The notes under the pieces are model-generated. The model worked only from the letters and a program-made list of their open reading frames with translations. It did not search any database and had not been told where the DNA came from. Below are positions 33,130-41,064 of a stretch of DNA of 64,000 nt, in pieces (position 1 is the stretch's first letter; every line of letters starts with the position of its first letter). A program made the position numbers and the translations under genes. This stretch comes from Bog-473 sp963756025 (GTDB lineage Bacteria > Actinomycetota > Acidimicrobiia > Acidimicrobiales > RAAP-2), in assembly GCA_963756025.1 (NCBI GenBank), contig CAVWMF010000007.1, forward strand, positions 806,001 through 870,000, read 5' to 3'.

Positions 33130-34059
33130 TCATCCATCCGGTTCTCCTTCGAAGCGCTTCAAAATCTCGTCTGCTACAGGAGTGGATGCTCCGTCAATGT
33201 CGCCGAGGACGAGTTTAGCGAGCAGCGCAACCAGAGCGAGTGATGTGTTTTCTGCGGTGTCGGCGTAGGAGGGCGAGAGGATGCTTGCTTGTAGGCGAAG
33301 AAGGTTTCGCGACCAATCTGCAGGAAAATAGGACTGAAGTACCTGCAGGTTGGTATGTGGTCCGATGCTTGAAAGCGTTCGGAAGCCAATCGTGTAAATC
33401 ACTCCGAAGTGCTGCTCTCCCGGGGCCTTCTCTTTGGACAGTTCGTTGATGCGATGGACAACGGTAGGAATGGTCAGTGGTTCGGGAGTGATGTCGGTGA
33501 ATCGATTCAGCTGGTCGCTGAGATCAAGGTTTATTCGCGGCCTCGCCGGCTCCGGCTTCTCGGACAACAGCGGTAGTGGATCCTGGTTGGACGCTCGTTG
33601 ACTATTCCACTGGATTCTTCCGGGATTCTCCTTCTTGACTCTTCGATTCCATTTTCGAATGCGCTTTATCTCTGACGCGAGTTCCATGTCGTGTTGGTCT
33701 GCGTCGTTCTGTTGGGAGAGCAACGTCGCCTTCATGTCGGACTGAATCGCGTCCATGGCGTCGGATCCGCCGTAGTGGAGGTAGAAGCCAATGAGACAAG
33801 CCTCAAGTAATGCTCTTCCCATAACCCTGAGTGCTATTTCACGCCGTGCTTCAACTGCAGATACGACGTCTTGAAGCAACTCGCTGGCATGCCACAGTGC
33901 GGCACCAGTATGGATCCGAACGACTCCAGAGCCTTGGGAAAGCAGAACCCATCTGTCTGATCTGAGTTCGTCATCGATCTCGGATTGCAGTCGCGCGGCG
34001 TACGCAGCAACTTCCTCGTGCGACAAATCGGAAAATGGTGGTTCAACCTCTTCGGTCAT
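33130..34059 (-). CDS. Hypothetical protein paired with the protease (DUF5677-like resemblance)
   Basis: A 309-residue, mainly helical protein. One helix pair, ARREIALRVMGRALLEACLI followed by GFYLHYGG, resembles the core of DUF5677-type, HEPN-like helical proteins; I see no clear R-x4-6-H motif. The middle is basic and probably disordered. It starts 26 bases after the protease stop, so both form one operon, convergent with the PHP-SMC gene 11 bases away. ATG 34059 follows GAGGTGAG; GTG 34071 is an alternative. An effector or target role for the protease is possible but not shown. Confidence 0.55.
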   Translation of the reverse strand: MTEEVEPPFSDLSHEEVAAYAARLQSEIDDELRSDRWVLLSQGSGVVRIHTGAALWHASELLQDVVSAVEARREIALRVMGRALLEACLIGFYLHYGGSDAMDAIQSDMKATLLSQQNDADQHDMELASEIKRIRKWNRRVKKENPGRIQWNSQRASNQDPLPLLSEKPEPARPRINLDLSDQLNRFTDITPEPLTIPTVVHRINELSKEKAPGEQHFGVIYTIGFRTLSSIGPHTNLQVLQSYFPADWSRNLLRLQASILSPSYADTAENTSLALVALLAKLVLGDIDGASTPVADEILKRFEGEPDG

Positions 34060-34085
34060 CCCAGTTCTCACCTCGGACGAATCAT

Positions 34086-34853
34086 TTAGACGACTTCGCC
34101 GCGTTCCTGCATCAGTGACCGCAGTGGTCGTTCGCCAGTCGCTGGTCCTCTGAGGCTCCCGAGCGTCGTCGCGCCATAGGCGAGCGCGAACGCGACCACC
34201 TCAACAATCTCGGGAGTTCGCTCTCCCGTTTCAATGTCCACGCTTGCGAAAGACTCGATCCTTTCGACGGCATTGGTACCGTAGACGACGCCAAGGAGCA
34301 GATTTGATTCATTGGCGTGAAGAACGGGTCCTCCGGAAAGTCCGCGGGGAGCCGGCATGTCCAGCTCAAGGCTCACGGCCGGCGGGTAGTCGTCGTGCTG
34401 CGTCACCGGCATATGGGTGAGGTAGCCCTTCAGGAGCCGGAAAGAGACGATATGTGTCAATCCGCCGTCGAGGTCAGCACGGACATCTGGCAGCGGGTAC
34501 CCGAGAGACACCACGTCGGTTCCAAGATTGAGAACTCGGTCGCGTGTCGGGAGCCGCCAACCTGCACCCTGAAGATCGATACGGGCCGACGCAAGGTCAT
34601 CGCCAGCGGGGTGTCGCGTGATATCGGTTACATCGCGGCGGACGAACTTGCCGTCGCCCTGATCAAGCGCTGCGATGATTGTCATGCCTCGATCGAGTGC
34701 TTTTCGGACGACGTGCCAGCAGGTCACGAGTACCCCGGCAGTTGGCACGAACGCCGTACCTAGTACCTCGGAGACGGACGGGCGCTCGACAGTGTCAACG
34801 CCGACTAGGGGCAGGACCTTTTGGTACATATCAAGCTCGGTCGGCACGGCCAT
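34086..34853 (-). CDS. Trypsin-like serine peptidase (cytosolic)
   Basis: A 255-residue protein with the chymotrypsin-fold triad: His in GVLVTCWHVVRKAL (about residue 47), Asp in HPAGDDLASARIDL (about 85), and Ser in PRGLSGGPVLHANES (about 173) with the GxSGGP motif. No signal peptide or membrane helix is present, so it acts inside the cell, unlike most trypsins. Cytosolic trypsin-like proteases in mobile DNA are often parts of conflict systems that cleave a partner after a trigger. It is the first gene of a two-gene operon. Confidence 0.85.
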   Translation of the reverse strand: MAVPTELDMYQKVLPLVGVDTVERPSVSEVLGTAFVPTAGVLVTCWHVVRKALDRGMTIIAALDQGDGKFVRRDVTDITRHPAGDDLASARIDLQGAGWRLPTRDRVLNLGTDVVSLGYPLPDVRADLDGGLTHIVSFRLLKGYLTHMPVTQHDDYPPAVSLELDMPAPRGLSGGPVLHANESNLLLGVVYGTNAVERIESFASVDIETGERTPEIVEVVAFALAYGATTLGSLRGPATGERPLRSLMQERGEVV

Positions 34854-35001
34854 CGCTCCCAGCTAGAAGGCGGTTCCATCGAACGTAACACCGCTACCGT
34901 GGGCTCGATCGGTCTCAGGCTTCGGACCTTGGACGACCCTCTTAGTCAAGAATCGACGTAACAAGATCTTCAGAGCGTGTCATTGGGGTGTTCCGCCAGA
35001 A

Positions 35002-35265
35002 TCACGTGATCCTTCGCTTTTTTCGAGCGGCAGAGGACTTCATGGCCAGTTTCAAAAAGTATGCCTTCTTGGCGTGCTCAGCCCGCCTGGCACGTTCCTC
35101 CGGGGACAAGGTTCCCTCTGGGTCCACTTCTCGTTCGAATCGATCCATCGCCGCCTTTCGGGCCGGGGCGGTGTGCGCCCGTGGATCTTCAACCTTCGCC
35201 CACAGCGAGTGGGCTGCGAGTCGAGCCCGCATCGATCTCTGCTCAGGCGTCAACTCAGATGTCAT
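35002..35265 (-). CDS. Small basic hypothetical protein
   Basis: An 87-residue basic helical protein: SELTPEQRSMRARLAAHSLW, DRFEREVDPEGTLSPEERAR and RRAEHAKKAYFLKLAMKSSA. This ordered pattern recurs in short actinobacterial proteins of unknown function, I believe. It starts at ATG 35265. The LexA-type box at 35324-35341 lies about 60 bases upstream and could also affect it. Confidence 0.65.
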   Translation of the reverse strand: MTSELTPEQRSMRARLAAHSLWAKVEDPRAHTAPARKAAMDRFEREVDPEGTLSPEERARRAEHAKKAYFLKLAMKSSAARKKRRIT

Positions 35266-35308
35266 TGGTCCTCCTTCGTGGGTTTGGCAGTTCCCGCCTT
35301 TGGGGCCT

Positions 35309-35340
35309 TGACGAAACCTCTAGACGAACGTATGTTCGTA
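35309..35340 (+). promoter_or_regulatory. Promoter with LexA-type (SOS) box
   Basis: TTGACG (35309-35314) and TATGTT (35332-35337) are spaced by 17 bases. ACGAAC-gtat-GTTCGT (35325-35340) overlaps the -10 and matches 10 of 12 fixed positions of the LexA box. The ATG at 35342 lies where transcription should begin, so the transcript is probably leaderless. Confidence 0.6.
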
Positions 35341-35341
35341 T

Positions 35342-35533
35342 ATGGTGAGCGATTCAAAATTAACCGAAGGCCGTCTGGCTGTTATCGAGCAGGGTGCCCT
35401 GGAGCGGTACACCCTGCTGGACCGGGTAATTATCGAGCTGGTCGAGGAAGTGCGACGACTTCGTCAGATCATCGCCGGAGGTTCCACCACGGATGACCAT
35501 GAATCCCCAGGGCATGGACCGCAACCGCCGTGA
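35342..35533 (+). CDS. Small coiled-coil protein under a LexA-type box
   Basis: A 63-residue protein: LTEGRLAVIEQGALERYTLL then DRVIIELVEEVRRLRQIIAG, a heptad-like helix, and a polar tail. The start is ATG 35342 or GTG 35345, directly after the promoter, as expected for a leaderless message. It could be a small SOS-induced regulator. No family is recognised. Confidence 0.5.
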   Translation: MVSDSKLTEGRLAVIEQGALERYTLLDRVIIELVEEVRRLRQIIAGGSTTDDHESPGHGPQPP

Positions 35534-35586
35534 TCATCGAGCCGACGGCGCCCCCACAAATCAAGGCCCTGAGCCATGCCAGTCCA

Positions 35587-36927
35587 TCAGCGCCAGACGT
35601 CCGTTGTCGAAAAGGCCAGGACCGGATGAAGTGGGGTTCTAGGGTCGCCCAGGACTTCCCCAATCGCCGCGGCCCATGTAGAAAGGTCGAGTGACTCTAT
35701 GAGAAGTTCATAGAGCGCGCCGGGATGGAGACGGAGCCCGCTGGAACCTCGTCGAATCGTAATGACATCGTCCGTCGCCGCCAGTTCGCTGCTCGCCGTT
35801 GGCAAGGGGATGTCGGCGACGAACCCGAGGTGTTCGAGCTGGGCGGTGATGCGTTCTGGTGCGATCGTCATGTCGAAACCCAGGTAGTCGCAGATGAGAA
35901 GTGCCGACTCGTGTGGTGGAATTGGGAAGAGAGCGAACGGCATGACCGAAGGCACGAAGTCGTGGTTGCGTGTCACGCTCGCGAGCCGGACGTGGTGACG
36001 AGCGGATTGGATTCCGGCCTCCTGGATTGCCGTTTGTCGTGCAGCGTTGAGGTCGTCGATGAGCTCCATTTCGCTGGCATCAACACGGCTTCGCCCGAGG
36101 CTTTCAAACGAGAAGGCCGTCAAGGCCCGCGAGGAGGGGATGGCGGTTCCGGCGAAGCCGTTGTCGACCGCAGCCATAATGCCTGAGACGAACGTTCGGA
36201 TGTGAGTACGGCAGCGTGTTGTCGGAACGACGATGCGGTTGCCAGGACGGCCGGGCAGCTCACCGCCGTTCATGATCGCTTCGATTGCGGCCTTCATCCG
36301 CCGCAGTTGGGGGCCGGTCTTCGCGTTCGGACTCGATTTAATCTCGTAGAGCAGACGTGACCCGTCGGGTTTGAACTCAGTGATGTCCCCGATCCTCAGG
36401 CAGTTAGTCAGATCGTGGAGCAGTCCAAATGACCCTTGGTCGCGCAGGGTCACTGCGGCGTTGATCTCGTGCGGAAGCCCAGACTTACCGGCCATCGGGC
36501 CTGGCGAATCATTGCTGCTGAGCGCGATGACATAGCGGCGGTCGTACTGCGAGACCCGCCAAGCGAGGGCGTCGCCAACGGCACGGAGCTGCCGACACAC
36601 GCGGTCGAAGACAAGGTCTTCGATATGCCAGACGTTTGGGTCTCGCGGGTCTGCGCCGTCAGGGAGCTGAGGTAGGGGCGTTAGGAGGGATCGGCCCCGC
36701 GCTAGACGGGCAGCGCTGCGACGGCACTCCGAGCGATGTTGTTCGGAGTGGTGCAGATGCTGGAATAGGGCCCGCTGGACATTGTCGTAATCTTCGAATG
36801 TGCGGCACTGTCGGAGTGCGGTGATCAGCGACTCGACGACACTGACGTTGTGCTGTTGCGCCGGATGTCGCATAACGCTGAGATTGTCGGCCTGCGAGAG
36901 CGATCCGAGGAAGTTCGATGCCACCAC
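35587..36927 (-). CDS. Hypothetical protein with PD-(D/E)XK nuclease-like core
   Basis: A 446-residue protein. The central part reads NCLRIGDITEFKPDGSRLLY then EIKSSPNAKTGPQLRRMKAA, giving the D-x(n)-E-x-K order of PD-(D/E)XK nucleases (about residues 189-207). Upstream is a helical region and downstream a Leu-rich C-terminal domain without known motif. It may be a DNA or RNA nuclease of a conflict system. Starts at GTG 36927. An imperfect inverted repeat lies just upstream. It follows the LexA-linked genes in the same island. Confidence 0.6.
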   Translation of the reverse strand: MVASNFLGSLSQADNLSVMRHPAQQHNVSVVESLITALRQCRTFEDYDNVQRALFQHLHHSEQHRSECRRSAARLARGRSLLTPLPQLPDGADPRDPNVWHIEDLVFDRVCRQLRAVGDALAWRVSQYDRRYVIALSSNDSPGPMAGKSGLPHEINAAVTLRDQGSFGLLHDLTNCLRIGDITEFKPDGSRLLYEIKSSPNAKTGPQLRRMKAAIEAIMNGGELPGRPGNRIVVPTTRCRTHIRTFVSGIMAAVDNGFAGTAIPSSRALTAFSFESLGRSRVDASEMELIDDLNAARQTAIQEAGIQSARHHVRLASVTRNHDFVPSVMPFALFPIPPHESALLICDYLGFDMTIAPERITAQLEHLGFVADIPLPTASSELAATDDVITIRRGSSGLRLHPGALYELLIESLDLSTWAAAIGEVLGDPRTPLHPVLAFSTTDVWR

Positions 36928-36938
36928 TGCCTTTGCGT

Positions 36939-36975
36939 GCTGAGAGGATACTGGTCAACACCATTATCTCTCAGC
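36939..36975. promoter_or_regulatory. Inverted repeat upstream of the nuclease-like gene
   Basis: GCTGAGAG (36939-36946) and CTCTCAGC (36968-36975) pair perfectly, with ATA/TAT extending the arms across one unmatched base. On the minus strand a GATAAT hexamer lies within the distal arm, so this may be an operator on the gene's promoter. Confidence 0.4.
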
Positions 36976-37004
36976 CTTGTGGATGACGAAGGCGAGAGAT
37001 CCGC

Positions 37005-37964
37005 TTAGCGATCGGACTCCAATCGGTGAGGCTCAGAACGACGTGTGGTGATAAAGCGGTGGATGGCCTCGTTGGCATGCTCCTGAAACGACGGGTTGGC
37101 CAGGTCGGGAAGGAAGTCCGCTTGGTTGACAATGGGACCTTTAAGCGTGTTAGCCGCGCTGGCGTAGAACACGCCGCTCGACAGGGTCGGGTCGGTGACG
37201 CCGTCGACCAGTCGCTTCGCGCCCACGTCAAGTTTGTGGGAGAGACCCAGGGCGGGCATGATGTATTTGGCCCCTAGACGCATCGGCAGTGGGAGATCAC
37301 TGGCTGCTTGGGTGCCGGTGGTGTTGCCGGGGCTCACGGTGATGAAGCGGCGGTCAGGGTGTTGGCGGGCCAGGTAGGCCATCCAGAGGGCGCCAATGTA
37401 CTTGGCCTGCCCGAAAGCGAGGTTGAAGTCAGCTTTTTTGCCGGCGAAATAGCTGCCATCGATGACAGTGGCGAACTCGTCGGCGGAGTGTGAGACGAAC
37501 GTTGGCCCCTTCATCCGCAACTTCGGGACCCCCCTGACTGCTTCACTTCCGGCCAAGACCGCAACCTCGCCAAGCCGATCCTCGGCCAGGAGTCCTTCGA
37601 GGAGGACGACGTGGCCAAGGACGTTCGTCGCGAACACGGTGGTGACCCCGTCAGCGGTCAAGTCCATCGACTGCGGGCCAATGACACCAGCGTTCATGAC
37701 CAGCGCGTCGACGGATCCGTTGATGGCCGCAAGGCCAGCGCGCACCGAACCCAGATCGGCGACGTCCATGACAACGATGTCGAAGATGCGCCGGCCGGTC
37801 GCTGCTTCGAGCTCGGCCTGTGCCGCTGTCGCCCGGTCTCGGTTCCGGCACGCCAGGAGGATCCGCGCCATCTCGGGACGTAAGGCCAGTTGCCGGGCCA
37901 CATCCTTGCCGATCCCGGCGTTGGCGCCCGTGATAAGTACCGTCTTTCCTGGGAGTGTGCTCAT
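37005..37964 (-). CDS. Short-chain dehydrogenase/reductase, catalytic Tyr replaced
   Basis: A 319-residue SDR. The cofactor motif VLITGANAGIGKDVA is at the N-terminus and LVMNAGVIGP (NAG motif) is near residue 94. The active-site region reads NLAFGQAKYIGALW, where the usual Tyr-x-x-x-Lys has Phe instead of Tyr. The Lys is kept. The C-terminal 90 residues resemble protochlorophyllide-reductase/WWOX-like SDRs. Catalysis may be weak or altered. ATG 37964 follows GAGAGGAAA, the same type of site as the next SDR. It may form a loose operon with the DUF1330 gene and the second SDR. Confidence 0.8.
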   Translation of the reverse strand: MSTLPGKTVLITGANAGIGKDVARQLALRPEMARILLACRNRDRATAAQAELEAATGRRIFDIVVMDVADLGSVRAGLAAINGSVDALVMNAGVIGPQSMDLTADGVTTVFATNVLGHVVLLEGLLAEDRLGEVAVLAGSEAVRGVPKLRMKGPTFVSHSADEFATVIDGSYFAGKKADFNLAFGQAKYIGALWMAYLARQHPDRRFITVSPGNTTGTQAASDLPLPMRLGAKYIMPALGLSHKLDVGAKRLVDGVTDPTLSSGVFYASAANTLKGPIVNQADFLPDLANPSFQEHANEAIHRFITTRRSEPHRLESDR

Positions 37965-38107
37965 TCGTATTTCCTCTCAGTTACTGTGGGAATAGTGGGG
38001 CTGGACAGCTCTTGCCGGGTTGCGTCCCCCGGCGCTCCCGGGTTGCAATAGACCTGTAGGGGGTCGACGAGCACGTGGGCACCAGGTGGGATATGGAGCC
38101 ACCCGGA

Positions 38108-38401
38108 TCAGCTAGGCAGGCCGTCGAGCAAGCTGAAACGGGCATCCATCGCGACACTTCGGACATCGATCAGCTGCTGGTATTCGGGCGAGTTGTACCA
38201 ATTGATGGCTGTCTCGCGGTCAGGAAACCGCACGAGTGCTCCTGAAGTGAGTGAGCCATCGCCGTGCAGGACTTCCCAGTTGCTGTTGGCGAGAGGCTCT
38301 CCTCCGTGCTCTTTGGCCGTCTGCCCAGCAATGGCGGCGTATTTCTCACGGTACGTTTCCGGGTCCTTGACGGTGAATTCGACAATTACGTATGCGCTCA
38401 T
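38108..38401 (-). CDS. DUF1330 family protein
   Basis: A 97-residue ferredoxin-like alpha+beta protein of the DUF1330 family: MSAYVIVEFTVKDPETYREK, VRFPDRETAINWYNSPEYQQ and an ending VAMDARFSLLDG. The length is that of the family. It probably forms a dimeric alpha-beta barrel; no reaction is established. GAAGGAG precedes the ATG. It lies between two SDR genes on the same strand, so it may take part in the same small-molecule conversion. Confidence 0.88.
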   Translation of the reverse strand: MSAYVIVEFTVKDPETYREKYAAIAGQTAKEHGGEPLANSNWEVLHGDGSLTSGALVRFPDRETAINWYNSPEYQQLIDVRSVAMDARFSLLDGLPS

Positions 38402-38413
38402 GTTGATACTCCT

Positions 38414-38447
38414 TCGTTGTTAGTTGTTAGTTGTTAGTTGTTGGTTG
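38414..38447. repeat. 7-bp tandem repeat (GTTAGTT)
   Basis: GTTGTTA units repeat four times with one variant at the right end, between the DUF1330 and second SDR genes. Such repeats vary by slippage and change gene spacing. Confidence 0.7.
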
Positions 38448-38497
38448 TGATCTGCGTTCTAGGCCTCCACTCGTAAGCGTCGCCGGTACGACAGGCG

Positions 38498-39247
38498 TTA
38501 CGTCGCGACCCGGCCCCCATCGACCGCAAGTGTGACGCCGTGGATGAAGCTGGCATCATCACTGGCGAGGAAGACGATTGCCGCAGCAAGTTCCTCGGGC
38601 TCAGCGACGCGACCTGCTGGTGCTAGTGCTGCGAGCTGGTTCACCATTTCTTCGGGGACTGCTTCCATCATGCGGGTGCGCGTCGGGCCAGGGGACACGG
38701 CGTTGACCCGAACGCCACTCGGCCCGTATTCGGCGGCCCAGGCCTTGGTCAACAGTTCGAGGGCTGCTCGGCTGGCGCCGTAGAGAGCCATGCCAGCCTG
38801 TCCAAAGCTGGCGACCATCGTGGAGATGTTGACGATCGAGCCCCATCCGCGTTCGGCCATGGCTGGCGCCAGGGCCGCGACGAGGAAGAACGGAATCTTG
38901 ACGTTGAGTGCAAAGGTCTCGTCGAACTCTGTTTCGGTGGCTGCGTTGCTTGGTCCGAGGGAGGCGATGCCGGCGTTGTTGATGAGGATGTCGACATGAC
39001 CGCCTCCCGCCTCAATGGACCACTCAACCAGGTCCTCGGCCGATTGCAGGTCGCTCAACGTAGTGAGCCGGAACGTTGCGCTACCGCCGCAGGCTTCGAT
39101 CTCGGCGACCACGTCTTTGGCTCGTTGTTCGTTGCGCCCGACTATCAGTACGTGAGCGCCGCGGGCGGCCAAGGCGATGGCCGTAGCCTGGCCGATCCCG
39201 CTCGTCGAGCCCGTAACCAGAGCAGTCTTGCCACTTAAGTCGGTCAT
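38498..39247 (-). CDS. SDR family oxidoreductase (FabG-like), catalytic Lys replaced
   Basis: A 249-residue classical SDR: ALVTGSTSGIGQATAIALAA (TGxxxGIG), ILINNAGIAS (NNAG), SIVNISTMVASFG with the Ser, and MALYGASRAALELL. The last should be Y-x-x-x-K but has Arg in place of Lys (codon CGA). The end VTLAVDGGRVAT is typical. It is probably still folded and cofactor-binding. The ATG at 39247 follows GAGAGGAAAC. It is divergent from a TetR gene, which probably controls it. Confidence 0.88.
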   Translation of the reverse strand: MTDLSGKTALVTGSTSGIGQATAIALAARGAHVLIVGRNEQRAKDVVAEIEACGGSATFRLTTLSDLQSAEDLVEWSIEAGGGHVDILINNAGIASLGPSNAATETEFDETFALNVKIPFFLVAALAPAMAERGWGSIVNISTMVASFGQAGMALYGASRAALELLTKAWAAEYGPSGVRVNAVSPGPTRTRMMEAVPEEMVNQLAALAPAGRVAEPEELAAAIVFLASDDASFIHGVTLAVDGGRVAT

Positions 39248-39290
39248 GCGTTGTTTCCTCTCGCTCAAAACTGGGTTGCGTGACTCACTC

Positions 39291-39350
39291 TGACACCCAG
39301 AGAATGGGTTGTCAAACTCATAATTCTGCTAACGTGGGAACATGGTTAGC
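39291..39350. promoter_or_regulatory. Divergent SDR/TetR operators
   Basis: Two inverted repeats lie in the shared promoter. TGACACCCA-N5-TGGGTTGTCA at 39291-39314 has arms differing by one inserted base. GCTAAC-N11-GTTAGC at 39328-39350 overlaps the TetR start. Either could bind the TetR dimer. Confidence 0.45.
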
Positions 39351-39947
39351 GAGCCGAATGACCGGCCGAGGCTCACCCCCAAGGGTGAACGCACCCGGGC
39401 ACGAATAGTGGAGGAGGCTGCCGCCCTGATCCATGAGCGCGGGGTGGCGGGCACCACCTTGGAAGACGTCAAGGTGGCGGCGGAAGTCAGCGGCTCTCAG
39501 ATGTACCACTACTTCCCCGACAAGAACGAACTCGTGCAGGCGGTCATCGACTACCAAGCCGAGTCCATCGTCGATCGCCAGCGGTACGCGCTCAGCAGCG
39601 CGAACGGAGTCGAAGCCTGGCGGAACATGGTGATTACCGCAGCGAAGCGCACCAAAGCAAAGGGGGGCTGCCAACTTGGCTCGCTCGTTGGTCAACTCGC
39701 CGAGAGTGACCCCGAGGCCCGAGCGCTCATCGCTGCAGGGTTCGATCAGTGGGCCGCCGCCATCGGCGATGGACTCAGATCCCTTCATGCCGGCGGGAAA
39801 CTCCCGTCCGACATCGACCCGGACGACCTCGCCATCACTCTGCTCGCCACGCTCCAAGGAGGACTTCTACTCTCCCAGCTGCAACGGAGTAGCCGTCCGT
39901 TCGAAACTGCCGTTAATACCCTTCTCGACCTTGCCATCGGCAGATGA
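39342..39947 (+). CDS. TetR/AcrR family transcriptional regulator
   Basis: A 201-residue regulator. The HTH region is EEAAALIHERGVAGTTLEDV and VSGSQMYHYFPDKNELVQA (about residues 24-66). The C-terminal domain contains GGCQLGSLVGQLAESDPEAR and an ending LLSQLQRSSRPFETAVNTLL, typical of the LmrA/YxaF group. It is divergent from the SDR at 38498-39247 and probably represses that operon until a ligand is present. Confidence 0.88.
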   Translation: MVSEPNDRPRLTPKGERTRARIVEEAAALIHERGVAGTTLEDVKVAAEVSGSQMYHYFPDKNELVQAVIDYQAESIVDRQRYALSSANGVEAWRNMVITAAKRTKAKGGCQLGSLVGQLAESDPEARALIAAGFDQWAAAIGDGLRSLHAGGKLPSDIDPDDLAITLLATLQGGLLLSQLQRSSRPFETAVNTLLDLAIGR

Positions 39948-40173
39948 GCTCAAGCCGGGTTCGTTCACAGCCATCGCCGAGGTCGGCTCGCTATTGGATG
40001 ATGCGCGTGCACCCGCACGATGCGCTTGCGAACCCGGTGCCGTTCGTGATGCGGTACACCTCGTCGCTCCCAGTGGGTTGCTCAGGTGTGGCTTTCCGTG
40101 CGCTCATTTAGCCGACCCTGACCGGTCGTGCCTCTTGGACGTGGACCGGCCTCGTCTAGATGGAGGTAATTCG

Positions 40174-40485
40174 ATGACAGCTCCTCGCGTGGGGGAGACG
40201 TTCCACCTCGACCTCGACGGGACGGCATTTGCCGGCCGCTACATCGAAGTAGATCCCCCGCACCGCATGCTGCTTAAATGGGACCGTCAAGGAACCGACA
40301 CAGCAACGCCGACACCTACTCTCATTGAGATCACGTTCACCCCGACGGGAGACGGCACAAATGTGAAGATCCAGTTCTCCGGCCTAAGTGCGGGGGATGC
40401 CGCTTTCTATCCGCAACTCTGGACGCGTCACCTTGACCGGATCGCAGCTGCCTTCGCTAACTCCGAACCCGCGCACGGCAACTGA
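40174..40485 (+). CDS. SRPBCC/AHSA1-type domain protein, short
   Basis: A 103-residue protein matching the second half of AHSA1-type START-like domains: FAGRYIEVDPPHRMLLKWDR, TLIEITFTPTGDGTNVKIQF and a terminal helix YPQLWTRHLDRIAAAF. The first strand and helices of the roughly 150-residue domain are missing. Even so, ATG 40174 has an excellent GGAGGT site, so the short form may be expressed. It follows the TetR gene by 226 bases. Confidence 0.65.
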   Translation: MTAPRVGETFHLDLDGTAFAGRYIEVDPPHRMLLKWDRQGTDTATPTPTLIEITFTPTGDGTNVKIQFSGLSAGDAAFYPQLWTRHLDRIAAAFANSEPAHGN

Positions 40486-40542
40486 GTCGGGAACCGCATC
40501 CTTTGCGGTCAATGCCATTACTCCCTACCACTCGACGGCGAC

Positions 40543-40935
40543 CTAATCCTGCGGCCAGCCGTTCCGCGTCCGGACAGTGGCCCCCGCCTTCAGGAGTGCG
40601 AGTCGCACGGTGCTGGCGTGTACACCGAGCGTTAGCCCCACGTCCCTCAGCGATCGTCCGGTGCCGTACAGCTGGACCGCTACGGCTATCTGGTGTTCGT
40701 CCAGGGCCGGGTTTCGACGTCGAATCGTCGAGCGGTTGAGATGCTCAAGCACCGTAGAGCGGTGAAGTCCAAACTGCTCAGCCAGTTCGTTAACGGTTGC
40801 CCCATTTTGGTAGGCCGTTAGAAGTTCACTTACTCGGCTTGCCTCCAGTCGTCGGAACGTTTCGAGTTTTGGTCCTCGGAGACCCGGATGGGACCATTTC
40901 CAGGAGGTCCCGGAGACGTTCTCCCTGGTCAGAGT
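40543..40935 (-). pseudogene. Double-HTH C-terminus of a serine-recombinase-like protein, remnant
   Basis: The frame is open from about 40935 but has no usable start in its protein-like part. It reads LLTAYQNGATVNELAEQFGL, HRSTVLEHLN, then LDEHQIAVAVQLYGTGRSLR and LGVHASTVRLALLKAGATV. These are two consecutive resolvase-type helix-turn-helix units as found at the C-termini of small serine recombinases. The catalytic domain is absent. It is a fragment, or at most a 69-residue HTH peptide from GTG 40752. Confidence 0.55.
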
Positions 40936-41064
40936 GGTTCAAGTAACGGCCCATTAGGTCCACCTAACCAGAGTCGAACCCCCGACTTCGTGAACACGTT
41001 CGCCCCAAGAGTTGGCCATTACATGATCCTGGGCTGAGGTTCCGATCACGAGCGCTGACGATCG

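Noticed and set aside
36186..36196. A further LexA-like CGAACGTTCG site
   Set aside because: It lacks the four-base spacer and lies inside the nuclease-like coding sequence.
40964..41011. A tRNA-like stretch with a T-arm-like GGTTCGA (minus strand)
   Set aside because: The T stem does not pair, and no D arm or anticodon arm can be formed. The visible symmetry is a simple AGTCG/CGACT hairpin.
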